Source: Oenanthe sinensis
Lineage: Eukaryota; Streptophyta; Magnoliopsida; Apiales; Apiaceae
Assembly (NCBI GenBank): GCA_028671895.1
Contig: CM053809.1
Coordinates: 4,261,501-4,325,500 of the forward strand
DNA length: 64,000 nt
Direction of reading: 5' to 3'
Under the pieces are notes generated by a model. It saw only the letters and a program-made list of their open reading frames with translations. It was not told the DNA's origin and made no database searches. The translations under genes and the position numbers were made by a program. Positions 36,012 to 46,313 of the stretch are shown here, one piece after another. The first letter of the stretch is position 1, and the number at the start of each line of letters is the position of its first letter.

Positions 36012-36568
36012 CTCACCTTATAGCTGTCAAAAGAATTTTTAGATACCTGAAGGGTACTCCAAATTTGGGAATTTGGTATCCTAAAGGTACTGGTTTTGAC
36101 CTAATCGGCTATACAGACTCGGATTTTGCAGGTTGTAAGATTGACAGGAAGAGTACTTCTGGAAGCTGTCAATTCTTGGGAAGAAGATTGGTCTCATGGT
36201 ATAGCAAAAAGAAGCACTCAGTGTCTACCTCAACAGCAGAGGCAGAATACATCGCAGCAGGTAGCTGTTGTGCTCAGATCCTATGGATGAGAAACCAACT
36301 CCAAGACTATGGCTTTATGTTGAACAAGATTCCAATATTCTGCGACAACACAAGCGCCATAGCTATATCCAACAATCTGGTTCAGCACTCACGAACCAAG
36401 CACATTGATATCAGGTATCACTTTATACGGGAGCATGTCATGAATGGAATTGTGGAGTTGTATTTTGTACCCACAGAACAACAACTTGCAGACATCTTCA
36501 CGAAACCACTAGACGAATCCACTTTCTCTAGGTTGGTGAGTGAATTAGGGATGCTAAATTTAAATTAA
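36012..36568 (+). pseudogene. Sirevirus B pol, second part (RNase H)
   Basis: After C, the frame resumes in the IAVKRIFRYLKGTPNLGIW block of the RT/RNase H connection. RNase H then follows: GYTDSDFAGCKIDRKSTSG with the first catalytic Asp, STAEAEYIAA with the Glu, FCDNTSAI with the second Asp, and KHIDIRYHFIREHV. It ends LADIFTKPLDE and TAA at 36566-36568. This part is intact in itself; C separates it from the RT, so the joint product cannot be made. Confidence 0.95.
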
Positions 36569-37319
36569 TTTTTGTTTGCGAGGAGTTGTATGGATTCACA
36601 AGTTATTGAATTTTTATATCCAAAGGACTTGTGAACTCCAGTCTAACTTATAATCTCAGGCTTATGAATATCAATGTTAATTATCATAAGTATACCAGTT
36701 ATGCTGTGTGGTAATTATTCGATATAGCATAAGTAGTTAACTGCTACATAAGTGTTTGTAGCTAACAAGAAGCATAACAGTCTGTGGTTTAGAATTAATT
36801 GATGGATTTCAATGTAATGAGATCTGGCTGAGAGATTCTATATCAGACAGGTTGTGTTTTTTAATGAGAAATTGGTTGTACAGACTTATTTATTTAATGT
36901 ACTGGTTCTCACTGGAAAAATGTGTAGCAATTACTTTCATGATCTTATTTTGCATAATTGTCTGTATGTTTATTAATAGTATGCTTGTATGATCGTTTGA
37001 ATTGTGATTGGGTTGGTTTAAAATTTTTGGAAATTTTAAAAGTAATTGAGTATGGAACAAAAAAAATTTTGGTTCCAAAGATTTTAAAGCAACCACCTGT
37101 GTTTATTAGTATTATTATAATAATTATTAATATTGTCTGTTTGTGAATTTCAAATTGGATTATTATTAATTCGATAGTTATTTCCAAATTAAGATTCTAA
37201 TATTTCTATTTTAGGAATATTAATTCATTAATTTAAGAAATCTATATTTAATTAATTTTATTAATATTTGAAATTATTTTGTAACTGTATTTAAATGATT
37301 TTTTTTCTATTTTTAAAAC

Positions 37320-37843
37320 ACTCGACAGTTATCAATTAGATATATTTTTCGTAACCATCGAAATGGTTTTAAACAGTACTCGATAGTTATGATAAAATAT
37401 ATTATATTAGTAACAGTCGAAGTAGTCTTTTGGTTAATATATATATATAATAGAAAACTATCCATCTCGATAGTTACTATATTTATCTGGTTAATTATTT
37501 TATCTACTTCGATAGTTTTTTTTTATCCGTCGAAGTGGCTAATTTTATTAATTAACTTTTCTATAGTTACGTATTATATATTAGTGTACATCTCGATAGT
37601 TATTATAGTTTTTATTTTATTATTTTTTGCTAACTATCGAGTTGTTAAAAAAAAAAAAAAATTTGGCTCGCCAGTTAAGTACACAACAGGCAGCAGAGTA
37701 TATATATATATATTATAGGAAACCATCGAAGTGGCCTGCCATCTCGATAGTTAACTAAATATATATATATTTTTTGTTTTGTTTATTTTTTTTCTCTCGC
37801 TAGTTACGTTGGCTAGTGGCAGGTTATACTAACATCTCGCCAG

Positions 37844-37900
<57 letters not shown>

Positions 37901-37930
37901 TTTCTTTCTTCCTCGCCGGTTAGCTAACCA
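37320..37930. repeat. TCGATAGTTA motif array in the env-like leader of B, both orientations
   Basis: About nine forward copies (TCGATAGTTA or close) and six inverted copies (AAC(T/C)ATCGA) largely alternate over 600 bases. They can therefore pair as hairpins, for example CTCGCCGGTTAGCTAACC followed by ATCGAG near 37912-37935. The motif is the one repeated in LTR B. Confidence 0.88.
37847..37897. repeat. AT dinucleotide microsatellite
   Basis: An uninterrupted run of about 25 AT units lies within the leader of B. Confidence 0.97.
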
Positions 37931-38293
37931 TCGAGCCAAAAAATGATTTTCTTTCCTCATTTTTCTACCATTCTACTACTAGTTTTGAAAATCTAAACCC
38001 ATAGAATTGTAGATCTAGTCATCCCGAATTATTTGATACCAGCCTTGTATCGTTTGGTTTCAGTTTTGTTTCGGGTATTTCAAACTTTGAGATTTTTTCT
38101 AGGGTTTGTTTGAGGTCCAAAAATCACAAAAAAATAGTTTCACCGTTCAAATCTCTTCTAGTTTAGCATATATATTTTTCACGATTTTCGGAGGAGTTTT
38201 GAATTTTAGTGTTTTCGGTTCGTTATCGAGTCTAATTAAATTCGTAATTAATTGTTTAAAGTTAAAATTTTCGATAATTTTTACTAGTTAAAA

Positions 38294-40813
38294 ATGGCTG
38301 GAATTTTTACTATTACCAAAACGAATTTAGTTACCGAGTTTGACATTCAGTCCCTTCCTGCTAATTATCGGGCCTGGGCACGAGTGTTACTCGAATATTC
38401 TCGAGTGAGGTATGCCTTAGTAACAGACATGATATTAAATCATAATATGCTACGAGACTGTTACTGTTTTGCATATAACTCTTCAGCTATTGATGAACTG
38501 GCTTTTACATTTAGTATTGCTAATCGGGAAATCCGGGTGACGGAGCTAGATTTGAATCGTATCTTAAGATTCCCTGAGAATAATCTAGTCTCTTATCCCA
38601 ATTCCGAACAATTAACTCCAGTTCTTCACGACTATCAACTACGTTAATCCTAATCTCCACGATTCGGGTGAAAGGTGTAAACATCATTTACCTAAGGAAT
38701 GGAATTTCTTTTTCCACACTCTTATGCAATGTTTTTCTTACAAAAAGTTCAACACACACAGTATTTCAAGTTTTTATCGAACTTTAGGTTTCAGTGTTGC
38801 TAATAATTGTAGGATAAATTTTGGTAGGTTATTATTGAATCAGATGTTGTATGTTATGGGATCGGTGGAGTACAGAAACCTTCAAATTACTAATGTTGAG
38901 TGTTACTTTCCACGGTTCCTACAGCTTATCCTTAATGATCTAACGACTAACGAGGAAAAACTACTATATTCTAGTAGTGTTACCTCTTTGTGTATGAAAC
39001 AGAAAAATAGGATAGCCAACACTCTGAACAATAACAGAAACTACATCAACGAAGCACCTGCTCAAATGACTGAATACATGCAGGGTTGTGTAGTGGACAT
39101 GGACAGAGACGAGCCTCAAGGGCCTCAAGAAGATGATCAGGTCACTGAACCAGTGCAAGAATCAGTTCCAGTAGCTACTCCTGTAGAGGATTTAGCTCAA
39201 GAAGAGGAAGTGGTTCAGGTGACAGAGGAATTATAAATTTCAGGAGATGGATTTCAAAGTATATCTGGAGGAGATTCTATAGGTCATGCTGACAGTCAGA
39301 AATCATATCATCCTTGGACTCCTACAGGTAGTACTCAAGGTAGTCTTCATGTCTCTGACTCTTCAGCTTATTCTAATTTGCAGGATCTTTTTGGAGAAAG
39401 TGTCATGAACTTATCAGCTGAGCCCTCTGTAGCTGTAGGACAAGGCAATGAATCTGAAACCCAACAGATTCTAACCACTGCCTCAGAACCAAACACTATA
39501 AAAACCTTACCTTTATCTTCTCTCCAACCCCTAAAAAGAAAATTTGTGAGTGAGGGAGATAGTGCCTCAGAAGCACCACATAAGAAAGGTGAGGGAACCC
39601 AGACAGCTCTACCTCTGACTAGACGTCGATTAGAAGAACCTGAGGTATCTGTTAGCCCATCTATACCCTCTCAAAAGGATATAGAGCTGAAAAAGGCAAA
39701 TACACAGTCTCTGGGGACATCCTCTCAACAGGGTGAACCTATTGAAATTCGTCCGTCGGCCAGGGCATCTGAAAGACTGTCAATAATTGAGCCTCCAACC
39801 AAGTTATATGTTGCACTGAAAGGAGCACACACACAGGAGGAATTGACGGATGTTGCTACTACAGTAGCAGAACCTATACAGGTAGATCCTGTACAGGTCA
39901 TGCCTTCACAGGCTATTGCGGGAGTCACGGGTCCTTCATTGCTAAACATTACAGGATCCAATGTGATAAGCCCCCCAGGAGGAACATTCCTGGCTCCTAA
40001 TAAGGAGGTCTCCACCACTATTAGTGGAAAGGAGAAGCAACTACTTGGCAATAGTTCTTCGGATGAGCCATTTAGGATTTTAACTGCAGCTACAGAAGAC
40101 TTGATGGAGTCAATGAGAGTGAGTGAAACACCAACAGAACGTTTGAGTGATCATAATTCACCCACACCTCTAAGACCGAGCGAGAGAATTGAGAGACAAA
40201 CACCCACAGAACCTGTCAGTGAGACACCTACCCCAGCCAAATAAATACCCTCACAATGCACACACAATCTCTAAGTCAAAGGGTTTATAACCTGGAGACT
40301 ACTGTCACCGAAATGAAATCTGAATTTCACAGCAATGTTATGGAAATAAAATCTGTTCAATACAACATGTTGCAGGATTTACAGAATTTCAAGACTGATA
40401 TGAAGAAGTTTGTTACAGATTTGTTTGAAATGTATAAATCTCAAACTACTCAAATCCCTGTTTTGGAGGATAACACAACTAAGGGGGAGATGATAGTGCG
40501 AGAGCAAGAAAAAGAATCTGGTGCTGATATGGGGAGTAAAGACAAAGGGAAAGGCAAGTTGGTAGAAGTAGAAAAAGAAGCAAACATTTATACATCTCAG
40601 GGGGAGCAAGATATACCGCTGGAGGTAAGGCTCACACTTGAAGAAGGAGAAATATGGGAACCTTCTCATACTGCTCCTACAGCTCAGGAAGATGATTTGT
40701 TTGATGAATTTGTAAATGGTGTCGCTTATCAGTTCACTGAAATGGACTTTGTGGAAATGTTTGGTTTGCTAGATGCAAATCAATCCAGGATAAGGGCATG
40801 TGAAATTGCATGA
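38294..40813 (+). pseudogene. Sirevirus B env-like region, N-terminal and central parts
   Basis: An ATG at 38294 opens a frame (to 38647) continued by open stretches 38724-39236, 39378-40244 and 40256-40813. These are joined by one frameshift near 38640, a TAA at 39234-39236 in an otherwise open frame, a frameshift near 40245 and a TGA at 40811. The N-terminal 300 residues align with K's env-like gene (LPKEWNFFFHTLMQCFSYK against a similar KEWNYFFDAIMK block). The centre is acidic and Ser/Thr/Pro/Gln-rich without a fixed fold. No signal peptide or membrane helix is visible. It sits after pol as SIRE1-type env-like genes do; an envelope function is not supported here. Confidence 0.83.
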
Positions 40814-42106
40814 ATGTCTCAAGAGAAAGTCAGAAAAGAACACTACAACCACTATATTGTAAGGAGACAAAGGCCGTTGGTGTTATCAAGAGAAGGAAGT
40901 GCATGGGACAAGGCTAGGAGTCTTTTGCAGAAACCAGAGTTAGGAATTATTCAAAATGAAGATAAAAAAGTTCTTGAAGCATTGCAAGAAGCTCACAAGA
41001 GTCATCCATCAATAAACCAGTTCTTTCATGCATTGAAACAAACAATTAAATTGATATTCATCACGACTAACATCAATGGATGGCGGATTCAGATTCAATT
41101 CAATAATTTGACTACTAAGACCATTTCTTCTAATTTTATCAAGTTGAGGTCTCTCACAGAATTGTATGTCATGAAGATTAGAGTGGACAAGAGATCTCAT
41201 GTGAATGAACTTCTTACTGATATGATTGAAGATCAAATGAGAAAAGCAGAAGTTAAAGTTCACACAACTCCTTATACAGTGATATTCTACAAAGACAAGT
41301 TAGTTCAGACACTGTGTTTGAGTGATGAAAGACTGAGTCTATATCCTCTGAAGCGTCTGAAATATGTTGAAGGGCTTCTTAGGAGTGAAGGACTTAGAAC
41401 AGAAGAAAAGTGGAAAGTTGCAGAGTGCGTCTATGCTTATAGACTTAATGTCTTATCAAATCAATCTGTAGATATTTCCAAGGTCAGAAGAATAAATCCT
41501 TCAAATGGATCTCAACCAAAATTGCCTATGTACACAAAAGAAGAAGGAGATTGGGACTTTGAAAAAGTCAAGGCAATGAGTGAATTCAGATTTAACCATC
41601 CAGGGAAAGTGTTCGAGTATACAAAGAAGCCAGATTTTCCACCTGTCTTTCCATATTTTGATGTAATCAGGGAGACAGAGACAATGGTGTTAAAGGATCC
41701 TCGAGCAATCAGGTACAAGAACCCCAAAGGAAAAACTGTAATAGTTGATATCCACAAGATGTCTTACATGACTTCTGAGGAACTGGGTTTTATACTTGAT
41801 CAAATCAAGACTTCGACGAACTATAAAGACAAATTAGCATTGGCAGAAATCTCTAAGCTTTACATGGAGAAGTTGGGAGCAGAATCATGTTACAACACTG
41901 ATTGGGTTAAAGCAGTTCCAAAAAGGTTGAGTGTTAAAGGAAGGATGAAAATTCTTGAATTTACATTCGAACAGGTTAAGCAGATCAGGAGAGTAGCTGT
42001 CTTGCAAACACTTCAGGAAGCGTTGTCAGATCCCAAGCTAAGAAATATGCTAGAAGAAGAAGCGCTGGATCTAGTGAATGACCAGCTTGCAAGTCTTGTA
42101 CAATGA
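40814..42106 (+). CDS. Sirevirus B env-like C-terminal module (430 aa)
   Basis: It is in the same frame as 40256-40813 after a single TGA, with ATG immediately downstream, and open for 430 codons. It looks folded, with mixed charged and hydrophobic residues and no low-complexity or membrane segment. Blocks shared with element E include LSLYPLKRLKYVEGLL, YAYRLNVLS, ISKVRRINPSNGSQPKLP, FILDQIKTSTNYKDK and LEFTFEQVKQIRRVAVLQTL. I do not recognise the domain. Its conservation between two diverged Sireviruses argues for a real protein with a role in the element's cycle. It may be the C-terminus of a single large env-like product. Confidence 0.8.
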   Translation: MSQEKVRKEHYNHYIVRRQRPLVLSREGSAWDKARSLLQKPELGIIQNEDKKVLEALQEAHKSHPSINQFFHALKQTIKLIFITTNINGWRIQIQFNNLTTKTISSNFIKLRSLTELYVMKIRVDKRSHVNELLTDMIEDQMRKAEVKVHTTPYTVIFYKDKLVQTLCLSDERLSLYPLKRLKYVEGLLRSEGLRTEEKWKVAECVYAYRLNVLSNQSVDISKVRRINPSNGSQPKLPMYTKEEGDWDFEKVKAMSEFRFNHPGKVFEYTKKPDFPPVFPYFDVIRETETMVLKDPRAIRYKNPKGKTVIVDIHKMSYMTSEELGFILDQIKTSTNYKDKLALAEISKLYMEKLGAESCYNTDWVKAVPKRLSVKGRMKILEFTFEQVKQIRRVAVLQTLQEALSDPKLRNMLEEEALDLVNDQLASLVQ

Positions 42107-42300
42107 GAATGACATAATGTATATCAGTTCAGGCTAGAGGAACATTCATTCTACATTGTAATTATTTTTGAAATCTGGAAATGTATAATATGATCGAGAA
42201 TGTATTTAATATTAGTTTACCATCTTCTATTTACTTTTTCTTGTAAGTTAGTTGAGTTATCCTCTTAAGGGATTTTCTTGTCGAACTCTAACAATCAAAT

Positions 42301-42309
42301 AGGGGGAGA
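42301..42309 (+). other. polypurine tract of Sirevirus B
   Basis: AGGGGGAGA lies just before the 3' LTR start at 42311. Confidence 0.93.
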
Positions 42310-42310
42310 T

Positions 42311-43843
42311 TGTAAAGCATAATGTAACGTAACGTAACATGTAACCGAGGAAACTAACTCAACATAGATGGTCGGTAACTTATATTAAAATGAAGCACGG
42401 AATCGACTAAGAATCGTTTATAAGTTGAATACAAAAGACCAAAACATTAGATGAAGCTTTGAAGACATTGAAGATCACTGAGAGAAGTTCATTAACATGT
42501 TCAAGCCTCAGTGAAGAATAAAGATGTAGTGTTTCAGAGGTTCAGAAGATGTCAGAGGTTTTATAACAGAGAAGTCAAGGGATTCCAGTGAATTACAGAA
42601 GCACTTCTTAACAGCTAGAGAAACAGGGCCAATTGAATAGTCAATAAGATGTGAAGATCAAGTTCGTGTTAGTCGTTTGTGAACCAGACCAGTTGCACTA
42701 AACGTCAGCACAAAAGGAATTGAGAATTGCATCTATGTTAGAAAAGAATTGGTTGTATAACCGTTGTGTGCTAAAGCTCGGAGAAAATCAAGTTCAAGTA
42801 GTAAAGGTAAATTTATTAACTTGGTTGCAGTGAAAGAAAATATTACAGAGCTTTGAATCGTTGGAAAAATGGCTAAGGTAAACTACCGATAGTTGGTTTA
42901 GCTGTTTGACTGTTTTGTCTTATTTACCGACGGTTGGGTCTCCTATTTGGCTATTTCGTCTTATTTACCGACGGTTAGCAAATCACTCGACGGTTAGCAT
43001 TTTTGGATATATTATTAATTTTATTTCCTCGACGGTTATGGTTTTAATAATTCTTTTGAGTCGATAGTTATAACTGATAGTTGGTTTGACTGTTTTGTCT
43101 TAATTCACTCGACGGTTACAGCATCTCGATAGTTAAGGGACTCAGATAAATATCCAGATTATTTATTCCATCGACGGTTAAGTCTCGATAGTTATAGCAC
43201 TTCGATAGTTGAGGGTTTAAGATTGTTTAATCTACAGCCAGCCACAGCATGCCACATATCATTGATATCCTTGAGCAGAATTGTTTTAAGTGATTTATTT
43301 CAGTCTCGACGGTTATCAACAGACTCACCGATGGTTATAAATCAAATGTCTCGACGGTTGTTAATTCAAGAAGTGAGAAGCAATCTATTTACTTGGTTCT
43401 CAGAAGGCCACGTAGAAGATTGAAAAAGCCTACTTAATAAAGCAGCAAAGCCAAGCCCTTGTGATTCATTCATTAATTCATTCAGTTACAGAGAGAAAGC
43501 ATACAGAGCAAAGAAGAGAGACACAGAGAAGCCATTAACGTCGTTTGAGCTAGTGTCATATTTATTGTTCGTATTGATTGTTGTTGTTGTATTGTAATTG
43601 TACTAGTGAATCAGTTGAAGCTAATCTACGGATTAGAGTTGTGTAGCACTTTCGTGGTTTATATTAATAAAATGATATATTCCCCGAACGAACTTTGTTT
43701 GTATTAACTGTGTGCATACCTTGTGTTTGATTTAATATCTGTTCGAACTGTCAACTAGTCCATAATAAATCATTCCGCGAATATTTTATAAATTGGACAA
43801 TATCGTATACAACCCCCCCCTTCTACGATATTTGGGACTAACA
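42311..43843 (+). repeat. 3' LTR of Sirevirus B
   Basis: Matches 23901-25428 end to end, with the same TG...CA borders and the same motif array. It is followed by GTATT, the second copy of the target duplication, and then by the resumed RT of A. Confidence 0.97.
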
Positions 43844-43848
43844 GTATT

Positions 43849-44205
43849 GGCTCGTTTTAACATGCGGGACTCCAAGAAGGGTAACCTACCTTATAAACAT
43901 GGAGTTGCTCTATCGAAGAAAGAGTGTCCTAAGACACCAGAGGCGATAGAGAGCATGAAAGCGGTTCCCTATGCTTCGGCATGTGGAAGCTTAATGTATG
44001 CTATGTTATGTACGAGACCTGATATTTGTTTTGCCATGGGCATGGTTAGCAGATATCAGTCAAACCCAGGACAAGAACATTGGAGTGCAGTAAAGGCTAT
44101 ACTCAAGTACTTGAGAAGGACTAAGGAGTATATGTTGATTTACAAGACCTCAGATTTGTTACTTCTGGGATATACCGATTCAGATTTCCAAGCAAATATG
44201 AGTTA
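43849..44205 (+). pseudogene. copia A pol, second part (RT end, truncated RNase H)
   Basis: After LTR B and the GTATT duplication, the RT frame of A resumes with an ARFNMRDSKKG block, then PDICFAMGMVSRYQSNPG and KAILKYLRRTKEYML. RNase H begins with GYTDSDFQ but stops at TAG (44203-44205); what follows is 3' untranslated sequence. The rest of RNase H, roughly 100 residues with the Glu and second Asp, is missing, so an internal deletion has removed it. The element could not complete its own reverse transcription. Confidence 0.92.
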
Positions 44206-44290
44206 GATGAATGGTCACATAGTAGTTATTTAATTGGTAGTGGATTGCTTGTAATAAAACACTGATATACTCAAAGAATAGCTTGAGTAT

Positions 44291-44300
44291 AAGTGGGAGA
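44291..44300 (+). other. polypurine tract of copia A
   Basis: AAGTGGGAGA lies one base before the 3' LTR start. Confidence 0.9.
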
Positions 44301-44301
44301 T

Positions 44302-45456
44302 TGTTAGGGAGTATACTGAACTATTTGTTTGAAGTATATGACATTTTCCTTTTTATCGAGAATCTTGAATGCATATTTTAGCACTGTTTGTATATTATAT
44401 ATTGTGGATAGTCTAGTATCAAATGGGATATCAGAAGATTAGATTGTCAGTGTCTATATATAATATAATAAATGTTCACAGTTTAAGTGGAGTTAAACAA
44501 ACCACTGGAATGATAGAAGTATTATTTGGAAATAATCTAACTTGATTATTGAATAATACTTGTATGCTTTGTGTATATTGAACGTGATTAAAATATTAGA
44601 ATTGTTCTTCTATTCTGACAATAAAGAAGAACTAAGATTCTATAATATTATTATTGCTTAGGTTCTTAATCCGGATACAGTGATTGACACTTGTATGCAA
44701 TGCACATGTTTTGATTCATATGTGATGTGATTTTTTATTAATCACAATATTATGTTTTGGACAATGACATTGCATACAGAGTGGGATATTGACTATAAAA
44801 AGAAACTGTGTCCGAAAATATTCGAGTGATGATGTCCTTTTGAAAGCTCATAAAGATAATTATGCTTTAGTCCTGCAGGCAAATTTGTTCTTGCATAATT
44901 ATAAGGTTGAGTGGATGATCAAGGATAAAAGATATTGATTAAATTAATTATCAGAAATCAATTTAATTAATAGACATTCGATATCTTAAACATGGGGAAT
45001 TTAATAAGCAAATAATATTGGAGCCGAATTAAATAATTAAATTACGGCATTAGGAGAGGTAGTGAAAATATGAATTCTTTAGTGGATTGAATTAATATTT
45101 AATGACATTGAGCTTGACCCAGAATGTCATTGGAAGGCCCGACCTAATTATCCAGGATCCCTACTGTAGCCATATATTCATCTTATTCTCTTCTAGCTAA
45201 GGGTTGGAAAAACTAGAATTTTTGTGAGCAGCCGTTCAAGGAGGCAACCAAGAACTAGGGTTCCAAGATCTCAAAGCTAAAAGGGAGGCAACCTTGGGAG
45301 GATCGAAGGCCACACATCGCTCAAGGTGAATATGGGAATACAGTAGAAGACGTGGATTTGAATCGCTTGCGCCGTAGCAATTAAGGTTAACTTTCTATTC
45401 AAACTCGTTCGTTTTCATATCATAAAACGCAGCATCAATGTTCGATTGTCCCAACA
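44302..45456 (+). repeat. 3' LTR of copia A
   Basis: Matches 17960-19115 with about 40 differences by eye. Starts TGTTAGGGAGTATACTG and ends GTCCCAACA, followed by AAATA, the second copy of the target duplication. Confidence 0.97.
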
Positions 45457-46313
45457 AAATATGCAAGTACCTGCACAAAATTTTTCTCTCACAAATTAAC
45501 ATCCATATGCGTAGAATAACAAGAATGAAGATGATAAAAGATGATAAAAGATACTCACGCCATGTATGTAGATATTGCGGCTTGTCCAATTCTGTCAAAC
45601 TCTAGCACATCGATAATATTCTCATGCAATATGTATATAATTTTTTGATGAAAGGTGATGCATGTTTGTACAACATTTTAAAGTTGTTTGGCACGTTCCC
45701 ATTTGGCTTCATTTGACTAAATCTGGCCTACATTTTTTGCAACTCGTTCTTTGATTTTGACTGTGGCAACTCCTTTCTCATTTTCTGCAAATAATTAAAG
45801 CTTGAATCTATAAAGTCTATATAAAGTCATTTGTAAATTTGGAAAAACAAGGTAGAACAATATTACATATATATATATATTTGTATTTCTATATGCAATG
45901 TGGTCTACCTTGCTATATGGTCCCAATTATATCCAAGTATATGTAAAAATCCTGATATATGTTTTCTATCTGATGAATCTGTCAATGCTCATTCTTAGTA
46001 AAGTCTAGATTTTACAATAATAAAGGTTATGATACATACCGACGTCACCGCCGTATTCAGGAAGATGATCAAATCCAGAGGCCATGCTACGCGGGAGCTA
46101 ACAGCTTGGTGAACCTTCTCTATTTCACTAACTATCAGCACTGAAATCAAGGCATCTGGTTGGATCATTCCGTCAACTGAAACACAAACACATCCAGATT
46201 TTAGAGGAACTCCATGTACGTAGACATTCATTCCAGGCTCATCCAAGACTATGCCAAAAACAACTTTGTTTTCTATGTTGTCCACGACCAGCTCACATAG
46301 TTGTGGACCCTAC
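45457..46313 (-). pseudogene. CACTA G gene, upstream exons
   Basis: On the minus strand, an exon at about 46313-46040 reads QLCELVVDNIENKVVFGIVL, then VHGVPLKSGCVCVSVDGMIQ and VAWPLDLI. I recognise this as the domain between transposase-associated sequence and the Ulp1 protease in many plant CACTA proteins. Further exons near 45785 (RKELPQSKSKNELQKM with a stop) and near 45650-45549 (NFKMLYKHA, then VLEFDRIGQAAISTYMA with a GTGAGT donor) lead into the protease. The exon starting at 45467 is cut by copia A at 45457 and resumes at 17959. Confidence 0.8.

Larger units (their letters stand above)
36569..38293 (+). other. leader between pol and env-like region of Sirevirus B
   Basis: This is 1.7 kb without a convincing gene. 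It begins with an inverted repeat 26 bases after the pol stop: TTCACAAGT at 36595-36603 and ACTTGTGAA at 36627-36635, 23-base loop. A matching structure occurs after pol in element J. The right part holds the motif array and an AT microsatellite. A hydrophobic open frame at 37389-37718 is explained by AT-rich sequence and motif repeats. Confidence 0.75.
23901..43843 (+). mobile_element. Sirevirus B (Ty1/copia), best preserved element
   Basis: LTRs of 1528 and 1533 bp bound it, and the target duplication GTATT is exact at 23896-23900 and 43844-43848. The order is LTR, primer-binding site, gag with two zinc knuckles, protease, integrase, RT, [C insertion], RNase H, leader, env-like region, polypurine tract, LTR. 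Without C it is about 14.8 kb, long for copia and usual for env-carrying Sireviruses. A few stops and frameshifts are the only visible damage. LTR divergence of about 2% by eye points to a fairly recent insertion, younger than A. Confidence 0.97.
17960..45456 (+). mobile_element. Ty1/copia retrotransposon A with nested Sirevirus B
   Basis: Two LTRs of about 1155 bp bound it. The 5-bp target duplication AAATA is exact at 17955-17959 and 45457-45461 and lies within an exon of CACTA G. It has an iMet-type primer-binding site, a long leader, gag-pol in copia order (integrase before RT) and a polypurine tract. B is inserted in the RT at 23900/23901. Without B the element is about 7.55 kb. Gag and pol wording differs from the Sireviruses here and no env-like region follows pol, so it is another copia lineage, which I do not name. 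Stops, frameshifts and an RNase H deletion make it defective. Confidence 0.97.

Noticed and set aside
37389..37718. 109-codon hydrophobic open frame just before the env-like region, possible small membrane protein
   Set aside because: It coincides with AT-rich sequence and the TCGATAGTTA array, which itself encodes the recurring SIV tripeptides. No sign of selection and no counterpart in K.
38294..42106. Calling the post-pol region of B a true envelope gene
   Set aside because: Position fits the Sirevirus env-like gene, but I see no signal peptide, membrane helix or fusion-type segment. The neutral term env-like is used.
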